Source: CBDCUE01 sp965222515
GTDB taxonomy: Bacteria > Pseudomonadota > Alphaproteobacteria > Rickettsiales > JABIRX01
Direction: 5' to 3'
DNA: 64,000 nt
Assembly: GCA_965222515.1 (NCBI GenBank)
Contig: CBDCUE010000021.1
Span: forward strand, 124,001-188,000
The position numbers were made by a program, and so were the translations under genes. Shown here in pieces: positions 17,120 through 28,300 of this stretch; within the stretch, counting starts at the first letter, position 1; each line of letters opens with the position of its first letter. A model generated the notes under the pieces. It was not told where the DNA came from. It was given only the letters and a program-made list of their open reading frames with translations, and made no database searches.

Positions 17120-17248
17120 ATGATTAATAATCAAACAAATAATTTTTTAGAAATTGATGTTTCTAAAGATGAACTTGTTATCTACAGTTTTGTAGATAAC
17201 AAAACAAAATCTAGCCCTAATGATAAAAGCTCTATTGTCAGTCTTTAA
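17120..17248 (+). pseudogene. IS110-type transposase N-terminal fragment
   Basis: A 42-codon frame starting ATG encodes NNFLEIDVSKDELVIYSFVD and then quickly ends. The (F/L)xIDVSKxxL motif is the start of the RuvC-like DEDD domain of IS110-family transposases. The rest of the element is gone. The remaining sequence up to the ruvX leader (17249-17356) shows no gene. Confidence 0.65.
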
Positions 17249-17356
17249 ATCCACACAAGCATAACCTAGATCAAACAGCTTTGCCATATATGTTTGTTAA
17301 TAAAAAAAATCTTGCATAATATGTGGAATTTGATAGTTTTGTCTTGGTGTTAAGAA

Positions 17357-17475
17357 AAGTAAATGTTTTGTAGATCGCAAAAAGTACATAACAACCTTAA
17401 CATTCAAAAATGTGTAAATGCTTTGCAGATTGCGATACTGCACATAACAACCTTAACTTTAAAAAAACAAAAAAT
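17357..17475 (+). promoter_or_regulatory. Double GTGTAAATG leader element of ruvX
   Basis: Two copies in tandem. The first (17357-17408) is AGTAAATGTTTTGTAGATCG...ACAACCTTAAC. The second (17411-17475) is TGTGTAAATGCTTTGCAGAT...ACAACCTTAACTTT plus an A-rich tract to the ATG at 17476. The short stem TGCAG/CTGCA in copy 2 appears as TGTA/TACA in copy 1, a compensating change. Copy 2 carries the tiny frame MLCRLRYCT (17418-17447). In another frame it is open into ruvX from ATG 17410. Confidence 0.75.
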
Positions 17476-17931
17476 ATGATTATTAAGAAAGTGGCTCGTG
17501 TTAGGGAGGATGTTTTTCAGAATAGAGCGGTAGTTTCTGTTGATTTTGGGACTAAGAGGTTTGGTGTTGCTCATTCTGATAAGTCAGGAATTATTGCAAC
17601 TCCGTTTGTTAATTATGAAAGATTAGGTATTGATCAAGATGTTGATTTGATTAGACATATTTTACAAAAATATGATAGTAATATTTTGTTGTTTGGTTAT
17701 CCTAAAGATGAACAAAATAAGAATAACAAAATAATTAAGCAAATTGAGAGTTTTGCAGATATTGTAAATAATGCTATTTTAGATATAAATATCTTTTTTT
17801 TTGATGAGAGATATTCTTCTAAGGCGGCAGAGCAAATAACTAAAGAAAAAGAATTTAGAAATGTTAAGGATGATAAAATAGCAGCTACTATATTTCTACA
17901 AGCTTTTTTAGACTTTAAAAATAACAAATAA
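17476..17931 (+). CDS. ruvX: Putative Holliday junction resolvase / pre-16S rRNA nuclease YqgF
   Basis: RuvC-fold nuclease of the YqgF/RuvX family, involved in pre-16S rRNA 5' end processing and suggested for Holliday junctions. Motifs: VVSVDFGTKRFGVAHSD (first catalytic Asp), a LLFGYPKDEQ loop, and FFDERYSSKAAE followed by DDKIAATIFLQAFLD. 151 residues from the ATG at 17476, normal size. A longer in-frame start at 17410 would add 22 residues (MCKCFADCDTAHNNLNFKKT) encoded by the leader repeat. I prefer the inner ATG because other genes carry the repeat untranslated in this frame. gltX begins two bases after the stop. Confidence 0.93.
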   Translation: MIIKKVARVREDVFQNRAVVSVDFGTKRFGVAHSDKSGIIATPFVNYERLGIDQDVDLIRHILQKYDSNILLFGYPKDEQNKNNKIIKQIESFADIVNNAILDINIFFFDERYSSKAAEQITKEKEFRNVKDDKIAATIFLQAFLDFKNNK

Positions 17932-17933
17932 AA

Positions 17934-19253
17934 ATGACTGTAATAACTAGATTTTCACCCAGCCCAACAGGAGACATTCATATAGGAAATGTTAGAACTG
18001 CATTAATTAATTATTTATGGACAAAAAAGAAAGAAGGGAAATTTCTTTTAAGGATGGATGATACAGATCCTAAAAGATCAAAAAAAGAATGGACAGAAAA
18101 CATTAAAGAAGATTTGCTTTGGTTGAGCATTAGCTGGGATGAATTTTATCAACAATCAGACAAATTAGAGTTTTATAATCAGAAAAAAAAAGAATTAGTC
18201 AAAATAGGAAAAATTTATCCCTGTTTTGAAACAGAAAAAGAATTATCTTTTAAAAGAAAAATACAATTATCACAAAAAATAACTCCAATTTATGATAGAG
18301 ATTCTTTAAAACTATCTAAAGAAAAGCAGGAAGAAAAAATAAAGCAAGGCATAAAACCATATTATCGCTTTTTATTAGATGATAATGTAGTTAGCTGGGA
18401 AGATGGTGTTAAAGGTATGATTTTTTTTAAAAAAAGAGCATTTTCTGATCCTGTTGTTTTTCGTGCAGATGGTAGCCCAACCTATACTTTTTGCTCTGTT
18501 ATAGATGATATTGATTATAATATTACCGATGTCATAAGAGGAGAAGATCATATTTCTAATACTGCTGTGCAAATACAAATTTTTAGAAGCTTAACCGATA
18601 AATTACCAAATTTTCATCATTTATCTTTATTAAAAACTAAAGAAAGTGGAATTTCAAAAAGATATGGAGGATTTTCAGTGAGAGAGTTAAGAGAACAAGG
18701 TATTGACCCTATGGCCATCAATTCATTGCTAAGCAGAATGGGTTCATCTTTAAATATTGATCCTTGCTCTTCTATGCAAGAAGTAGAAAAAGATTTTGCA
18801 ATGAAAAATTTTTCTAGCTCTGCTGTATTATATAATACAAAAGATGTTTTTTTATTAAATAGAAAAATTTTAGCAAAGAAATCTTTTTTTGAGGCAAAAA
18901 AACATTTTACAGACGATATCACAGAAGAATTCTGGAATTCAATTAGAGAAAATATAATCAGTTATAATGATATTAAAGAATGGTATGATATTTTTTATAA
19001 AGAAATTAAAACAACAATAAATCCTGAAGAAAGAGCATTTATTAAAATTGTGGCTGATAATTTACCAGAAGATATTAGCGATTTTAAATTATGGATAAAA
19101 GATATTATTGTTAAAACTGGCAAAAAAGGAAGAGAATTATACCACCCTTTGAGAATAGCACTAACTGGTAAAGAACAAGGACCAGAGCTTAGCAAAATAG
19201 TCCCTTTATTAGGCAGACATATTATTTTAAATAGATTAAAAAGGAATTTTTGA
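17934..19253 (+). CDS. gltX: Glutamyl-tRNA synthetase
   Basis: Class I aminoacyl-tRNA synthetase attaching Glu to tRNA-Glu (and in this lineage often to tRNA-Gln, for later amidation). 439 residues, a short discriminating/non-discriminating type. Visible: FSPSPTGDIHIGNVRTAL with the HIGH-like HIGN, RMDDTDPKRS, a DGSPTYTFCSVIDD segment, DVIRGEDHISNT, and the KMSKS-like GISKR. Many Rickettsiales carry two gltX genes; this may be one of a pair. It directly follows ruvX, so probably one transcript. The next gene starts 99 bp downstream. Confidence 0.95.
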   Translation: MTVITRFSPSPTGDIHIGNVRTALINYLWTKKKEGKFLLRMDDTDPKRSKKEWTENIKEDLLWLSISWDEFYQQSDKLEFYNQKKKELVKIGKIYPCFETEKELSFKRKIQLSQKITPIYDRDSLKLSKEKQEEKIKQGIKPYYRFLLDDNVVSWEDGVKGMIFFKKRAFSDPVVFRADGSPTYTFCSVIDDIDYNITDVIRGEDHISNTAVQIQIFRSLTDKLPNFHHLSLLKTKESGISKRYGGFSVRELREQGIDPMAINSLLSRMGSSLNIDPCSSMQEVEKDFAMKNFSSSAVLYNTKDVFLLNRKILAKKSFFEAKKHFTDDITEEFWNSIRENIISYNDIKEWYDIFYKEIKTTINPEERAFIKIVADNLPEDISDFKLWIKDIIVKTGKKGRELYHPLRIALTGKEQGPELSKIVPLLGRHIILNRLKRNF

Positions 19254-19352
19254 ATTTTTTCTTGTAGAAGCCCTATTTTTATGTTACCATAGTAATATAT
19301 GGGGTTGGTTATATGAAATAACAACCTTATAAAATTGCAATATAAGGGATCT

Positions 19353-22300
19353 ATGTTTTTCAATAATTATGGTACAAATTTTGCCGAATATATTAATTCA
19401 TCTAACAAAAATAACTCAACTACCGAGATTGCTTTTTTTTCCGATAATGAAGATCATATAGAAGAGACTTTTGTCTCTTTTATCCAAGTTTTGGAAAAAG
19501 ATATAGAACAAAGAATAGAAATATCAAGTTTAGTAGCAACAGAAGAACAACAACCTAGTATTTCTCAAAAATACATAAATTCACTAGAACAGCAAAACAC
19601 ACAACAAGAACAGCTTGCATCTCAAAATAATGAAGTAATATTAAATCATCAAGATAAAATAATAGAAGTTACAAATACACCAGAAACACTAAGCTTTAAT
19701 ACATTTAGTGTTACTCAAAAAACACTGGGAGAAATACAGGAGATACAAGGCATATCTGAGCAATTTAAAAAAGCACAAGAAAAGAATTTTGATATTATTA
19801 ATATTGAAATAAAAGCTCCTGCTCAAAAAATTGCCATACCATTTAAATCTGAAACAGAAAAACTACAAGAAATACAAATAGAGCAAAAAAAACAAGAGAA
19901 AAAACTACAAACAGAGCAACAAGCAGAGCAAGAAGCAGAGCAAGAAGAACAAGAGCAACCAACAGATCAGCAAGCAGAAACAAACCATCAACCAGAAATA
20001 GTAAAACCAAATATTTATCTTAGTGTAGATGGAAAAAATGGAACTTTTGATATTGCAAATATTACAACAAATTTTGCACATATTATTGATGGAATAACAT
20101 TCTCTATTGAAGCTAATCAAGATAATTATCTTGAAGATAGCACTGAAAACTTAACAAATCTAAGTAACAACTTTTTATATAACAAAGATAATGTTTCATA
20201 TATTGATTACATCTCTAATATAGATAGCTATGTTTCATTTAATACAACTTTTTCTGCTGTTTCTGTTGTTTCTGGTTTGGTTGCTAATATCACAGAAGGG
20301 CAAACTACAGTTTCAAGCATAGTAAGCAATCTTACAAATGTTGGTTTTGTTGGAGATAGCGGAACAGGTAGTGCTAATTATGGAACTTATTCTGTGTCAG
20401 AAATTGGTTTTTGGATATATATTCCAGATATAATAAAATTTGATAGCTTAGCAGAAGGAGAGATGGTTCAAGACAGCTTCTCTGTCACTACTAGCGATGG
20501 AAAGACAGAAACCATAACTATTAATTTAATTGGAGTAAATGATCCAGCAATTATTACTGGGGATAATAGCGGTAGTTTAATAGAAGATGACTCAGTTACT
20601 ACCTCTGTTTTTGGAAATTTATCCGTTAATGATGTTGATACAAATCAAAGTAGATTTAATGTTCTTACCGATGAGACCTCTACTTATGGAACATTTTCTA
20701 TTACAGAAGATGGAGCTTGGCAATATCAATTAGATAATAATAAATCACAATCTTTAAATGTATCAGGTATTACGACAGAAGAGATTAAGGTAACTTCTGT
20801 TGATGGCACAGAACATTTAATTACTATTTTTTTATCTGGTGTCAATGATGTTGCAACTATCACTGGCTTTAATGATAAAACTATTAGTTTAAATGATAAT
20901 ATAATAAAAATTGCTAATGATGTTGTTATAGAAGATGTTGATGATGCTAATTTGAATAATGTTACTATTCAAATCACTAATTATAATAATACAGAAGATT
21001 TATTCTATTTTGAAGATCAAGTAATAACATTAACAAATAATGAAACTAGTTTAGAAAACACAGGATTTAACTATATAGCCACAGAAGACTCATCCACTCA
21101 ATTAACCATAACGATAACAGGAGATAAAACAATAGCAGAATATCAATCATTAGTAAGTAGCTTTTCTTATAATAAGAGTAATACAACAAATCCAGACACA
21201 ACTACTAAAAACATTACAATAACTGTTGATCAAGGGATTGCTAATGAAGCTCAAATTGTAGCAAATCTAATTATTACAGCTTTAACAACAAGTGAAAATA
21301 CGACAAGCAATCCAGCTGATGATACCACAACTTTATTTACTGCTCAAGAGCCAGAAATAGATTCAATCAGTAAAACATATGAAATCACCTCTGTAATGGA
21401 TAAACAAGAAAATGATGTAGTAGGATTATTTGAAATAGATGCTAACACTGGAGAAGTAAGTCTAGTTACAGGACAAAATTTTGATTATGAAACTGCTCAA
21501 AGATATGATATAACTATCAATGTAAAAGATCAAAATGGCAATATATTACAAACACAAAATTATGTTTTTAATATAACTGATTTAGATGATGGAAACTTTG
21601 CATTTATTGAAACAAATTATCTTGAAAGTAATAGTGCTAACATAATCTCTGCTTATAATTTTGAAAATTCTGTTACTGGAGGGATAAGTAATAATTTAGT
21701 GGATGATATAGCTCACAAAAGTTCTGATGTTAACGAAAAAGATGGGACAATTGGAACAGGAGCAAATTCTGGAGTAACTGCAACAGATAATTCAAAAGGA
21801 AATTTTTTGTCATTAGATGGCACAAATACTGCAAACTTATCTTTAGGAAATATTACTTTAAGCAATGAATTTTCTTTATCAGGTTGGTTTAAGTTTAATC
21901 AAGATGACACTAACTCTAATGAATATTTATTTTCTGCAACAACTGAAAATGGAGGGAGTTTTTCTATATATAGAACAGCTAATGATCATAGTATTATATT
22001 TTTATATAGAGAAAGCCATTCTAACAATGCTACTGATGATTATATAATCATTAATAATATAATAGACACAAGTGCAACAACAAATGAATTTGATCATTAC
22101 AGCTTTACTATGAAAAGCATTATTAAAGATGATAGAGATGCAATCAATGTATCAGCCTATGTAAATGGTATATTAAACATGTCAGAAATAGTATTTTCAG
22201 CTGGAGGAAATTTAACTTTAGCAGGTGATTATAGCAATGCAGAAATTGGTAATGTCCTTGATGGCGGAGTAGATGATGTGATATTATCAAATACAGCACT

Positions 22301-25300
22301 TTCTATAGTAGAAATTAGATCATTATATGAAGACACCCTTAATGATGTTGATAAGACTTATAAAGTCTCCTTATTAACTAACCAGAATGCAGAAATATTT
22401 CAGGCAATAGCATCAAACCCAGAAAGTGGGACTATAACATATAGTTTGACAGTAGATAGCATATCAGATACAGGATTAGCTACCACATTATCAGGAACTG
22501 ACATTCCTTTTAATATTGATAGTTCTACTGGAATAGTTACTAAAAATAATAATACTTTAGGCTCTTCTGATAGAGGTTATATTGTTCGAGTAACAGCAAT
22601 AGATGGATCAGGAAATAGTGATACTCAAAACTATTTGATAGAAGCAAATATTAGAGCTACAATAACAGGCACAGAGAGTGGAAATTTAGCAGAAGATAAT
22701 GTGGTAACTAATACTGCAGGTCAATTATTTTCTCAAGATGATGATAATGATGATAATAAATTTACAGTAGTAACAGATGGACAAGCAACTTATGGAACAT
22801 ATTCCATAGATGAAAATGGAAATTGGATATACGATCTAGATAGTACTTTATCTCAGACCTTAAATGTGGCAGGAGATACTGATACATTTATTGTTAATTC
22901 AGTTGATGGGACATCTCATACCATAACTATAAATTTATCAGGAACAAATGATTTACCAACCATAACTAATTTTAGCAATCAAACTATTTCATTAAATGAT
23001 CAAACTATTGATATTACAAAAGATGTAGTAATATCTGACATAGATAATAATAATTTATCTAGCATAACTATTAAAATTGATAATTATGATTCTGTAAAAG
23101 ATAGCTTTTATTTATTAACAGGAGAACAAAAAATTCAATTACCTTCTGGTGCTGTCGCACTAGGAACTACTGGTTTTGCTTATAGTAGCTCAATTTCTGG
23201 TAATGAATTATCTATTACTATTGTATCAGCTGATAGTAGCAATTTAAAAACTGTAGCAGAATACCAAGATATAGTTAGAACATTAGCTTATAAAAATGAT
23301 AATCTTGTAACAGCAGATAATGTTAATAAAAATGTTACGATCATTGCAACAGAGGCTATTATTACAAATTTAAATCAAACTATTGCCAATATTAAAATAG
23401 AACACCCACAAATAGTAGAAAATATATCAGATGAGACAGATTTATTTACCGTTCCAGACCAAGGCACTGGTTTTTCATATAGCATTTCTACGGTAAGTGA
23501 TAAACAGGGTAATAATGTTACTAATGATGGTTTATTCTCAATTGATGCCAATACTGGATTAGTAAAATTAGTTGCTGGAAAATCATTAGATTATGAAACT
23601 AGCAGAAGCTACACCATTGAAATAGGGGTAAATAATGGAACTAGTACAGAATTACAAAATTATTTATTAAAAGTAGTAGATGTTGATGATGGAGATTTAG
23701 GAGCAATAGAAATCTATTTTTTGAATAATAGTAGTGCTATCATAGGAGCATATAATTTTGAAACTGCAGTTATAGGATTAAATGATTCAAGCAATAATCC
23801 AGATGCAAATATTGATGATATAGCTCATAATGATAATGATTCTAATGTTTTAAATGGAAAGATAGGGTCAGGTGCAAATTCTGGAACAAGCACAGGGACA
23901 ACAGCAAATAGAGGAAATTACTTAGCATTAGATGGCTCTGATAATAGTTCTGAACTATCTTTAGGAGAAGTAACTTATGGCAATGAATTTAGCCTATCTG
24001 GTTGGTTTAGATTTGATGAGAATGACATAACTACTAATAATTATCTTTTTTCATCATCAAACTCTACTGATAATAGCAATGACGGTTTTACTATTTATAG
24101 AGAGCATAACAATGATCATAGAATCATTTTATTATATAACAATTCAGACAATACCATTAAAGATTTTATTATATTTAATAATGTTATAGACATTGATACT
24201 TCTGTAGATGCAGAATTTCATCATTATAGCTGGACCTTGAATGATATTACAGTAAATAATCTTGATGCAATCAGTGTTTCGTTATATGTAGATGGTATAT
24301 TTTCAACAACAGGGATATTATCAGATACAGATGGAGATTTAACATTAGCAGGAACAAGATATAATACCACCATAGGAGGAAAAGCATATTATAATAATGA
24401 TTATAGTATAGAGGGAGGAGTAGATGAGCTTATCTTATCAAATACTGCATTTTCTGTTGTTGAAAATAGAGCCTTATATGAAGATGCTTTGACTGATATA
24501 TCTGAAATTTCTCGTTTTAGATCGGATATTGCTCAAGGAAGCTTAATATTAGAAGCAGTGGCCTCTAATGCAGAAGCTGGAAGCATAGAATATAGTTTTA
24601 CAATTGAATCTATTTCAAAGACTGGAACAACTACAATGTTATCTGAGAGTAAAAATCCTTTTATTTTGGACTCTGTTACAGGATTGGTAACTAGAGGAGC
24701 TAATCAATTAGATACAGCACATTATGGTTATGTATTAAGAGTAACAGCAACAGATGGATCTGGAAATGAAATCAATCAAAATTATGTGATAGATGTTAAC
24801 CATTTGGCAATAATTACAGGAGATGACAATTTATCTATGACTGAAGATGATAGTCAAGTTATAGGAACATTAACTTCATTTGATGCAGATGGTAATAGTG
24901 AATTTACAGTATCTTCAGGAACCACATCTTATGGATCATATTCTATATTAGCAAATGGACAATGGACTTATACTTTAAATAACTCTTCTGTGCAAATACT
25001 TAATTTAGGTAATGCAACAGATAGTTTTATTATTTCTGCAGTAGATAACTCAACTCATGAAGTAAATATCACCATAGAGGGAGTAAATGATCCTGCAACC
25101 ATAGGGGGACAAGATACTGGCTCTATTAACGAAGATGTAATACCTAATACTGTGACAGGAACATTAACTTCTACAGATATAGATAATACTATTCCTAATA
25201 AATTTATTGCTTCATCAGGAACAACAACTTATGGAACATATATTATAGATTTAAATGGAAATTGGACATATACCTTAAATAACTCTCTTGTACAAGATTT

Positions 25301-28300
25301 GAACTCTGGTAGAGGAACAACAGATATTTTTACTATTCAATCAATTGATAACACAGAGCATCAAGTGACTATCAATATTGATGGAGAGAATGATGTTGCA
25401 GCAATTTCTAGCTTTAGTAGCACTACTCTTACTATAAATGAAAATTACATAAATATTGCAGCAAATGTAATTATAACAGATATAGATGATAATAATTTAT
25501 CTAATATTACAATTACAATTGCTAATTATAAAAGTGTGGAAGATCAATTTTCTATAATGAGTGAAGATATAGATATTACAACCGATCATGTTTTATATAG
25601 TAGCACTGGAGCAGCAATAGGCACAACAGGATTTTATTATAAAACATCTAGAACTGATGATGAATTAACTATTATTTTGAGTTCAAATGACACCAAAACA
25701 ATAGAAGAATATCAAGAAATATTACAAAGCTTATCATATAATAATAGCTCACAAGTAAATCCAGATTTAACTAGTAGAGTTATAACATTAATTGTTGATG
25801 AAGGAACAAGCAACGAAACTCAAATCAATACAAATATTAATATTAATATTTTATCTGCATTAGAAAATGTATCTGCTTCCAACACTTTATTTACTGTAGG
25901 AGAAACAGGAACATATAGCATAACTGCTGTTACTGATAGTGAAAGTGTTGATAAATTATCTTCATTTGAAATAAATAGTTCTGGTGAAGTAAGTTTAGTA
26001 GCAAGTAATAATTTAAATTATGAAACAGCAAGAAATTTTGATTTTGATATAAATGTAACAGCTAATGGAACTACTACTAACCACAATTATTTTTTATATG
26101 TAACAGATGTAGATGATGGTAGCTTTGCTCACATTGTAACAACGGATATAAATGATGTTACAAATAAAACTATTGCTGGAGAAATAATATTACAAGCATT
26201 AGCATCAAATCCAGTATCTGGAACAACAATATCATATAGTATTTCAGTAGTTGAAACCTCAACAGCTTCTACAACCACAACCTTAACGAGTATTAATAAT
26301 CCTTTTTCTATAAATGAAGACACAGGCATAATAACTAGAAATAATGTTATATTAAATTCAGATGCAGATAGTTACAATATAACAGTAACTGCAACAGAAA
26401 AAAATTCAGATGGCTCAAATGGAAATGCTGTTACTCAAAATTATGCAGTAGATCTTGATTATTCCGCAACAATTACTGGAACAAATACTGATAATACTCT
26501 TATAGAGGATGACAGTTCAAATTCTGTATCTTATCAGTTAAGTGCAAATGATCCAGACAACACCCCAACTGATACATTTACAGCATCATCTGGAACTATT
26601 ACTTATGGAACATATAGTATTTTAACAAATGGAACATGGACATATACTCTTAGTGACACTCTAGATGATTCATTAAATATAGAAGGTGGCACAGATAATT
26701 TTACAATTTATTCTGATGGTGGGACTCCGCATGGTATTTTTATTACTCTAACAGGAAGCAATGATGTTTTATCCATAGATAATGTAGTTAATTCTACAAT
26801 TGAGAAAAATCATCCAACATCTGACTTCACTAATATTGCTAGTAATATTAATATTACAGACCCTGATAATATTTTTACATCACTTACCATTGATGTTTCT
26901 GGCTATAAACTTATGGAAGATTTATTTTCATTAAATAACCAAACTCTTGTAGAAACTGATACTGCTATTGCTTTAGGTACAAATTTTGCATATACCACAT
27001 CTAGAACGGGAAATAATTTAACTATTACTATCACTTCCACTGATCAAACTGCAATACAATATCAAACTCTAATTAGAACTTTATCTTATAACAACAGTAA
27101 AGAAACTTATCCAGATTTGAACACTAGAAGCATAACTATTACAGCAAATGAAGGAGATGATACTAGTTTAGTACAAACTTTTAATTTTGATATTGATATT
27201 GATGTAATTAGTGCAAGTGAAGCTCTTTCAGATAGTAGCACTGCTATTTTTACAGTATCTGATACAGGCACATATGCTATTAATTCTGTTAGAGATGGAT
27301 TAGGGAATAATATTGCAGGGTTATTTGAAATTGATTCTAGCACTGGTGAAGTGAGTTTGGTATCAGGTCAAACTTTAGATTATGAAACAGCAAAAGATTA
27401 TTCACTTGATATAGCAGTGACAGATAGTGGTGTTACAACTAATAGTGATTATATAGTTTATATTGAAGATATAGATGATGGAAATTTGGGTTTCATTGAA
27501 AAAACAAATTATTTAAACGATAATGAGCAAATCTTTTCAGCTTATGATTTTGAGGATGCAGTTACAGGAAATTCTAGCACTGCAACTGTTGATGATATAG
27601 CTAATGATGAAGGATCTAATGCCGAGCATGATGCAGCTATTGGAGTAGGAGCAAATTCTGGAATAAGTACAGGAGAGACAGCAAACAGAGGGAATTATTT
27701 AGAATTAAATAGATCTTCATCTAGTTCTGAATTATCGGTAGGAGAAATAACTTATGGAAATGAATTTACTTTTTCAAGCTGGTTAAGGTTTGATGATGAT
27801 AGAGTTTATCATGATCTTGATACAAGCACTCCTGAAGATAATGATGCACCAAATGATATTTTTTTCTCTTCAAATGTAGGAAATGAAAATAAAATTAGTA
27901 TTTATAGAGATAATATAACTTTGAATCAAATTATTGTTCAAGTTGGAAATGCTGCTAGTGGTGAAAATTCATATATAAGGATTCCTGATGGAATTAAAAT
28001 TGATGATGGAGATAATCAATTTCATCATTATAGTTTTGTTCTTGAGCATAGAGATATCTCAACAGGTTATGATGGTATTGATGTAACTTTATATATTGAT
28101 GGAAGAGAATCTTTTACGACAGTAGGAAAAGCTGTAAATTCTGGGATTTTATATATATTTGGTCATAATCTTACCTTAGCAGGAACTAGAGAATATACTT
28201 CTATTGGTGGAAATGCTCTTAATAATAACTCTAGTCGTAATATTGATGGTGCAGTAGATGAGGTTTTATTATCACATAAAGCATTATCTGTTGTTGAAAA

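Noticed and set aside
19335..19352. TTG start six codons before the giant repeat gene ATG
   Set aside because: AAGGGAT stands at good distance from the ATG at 19353, a better start.
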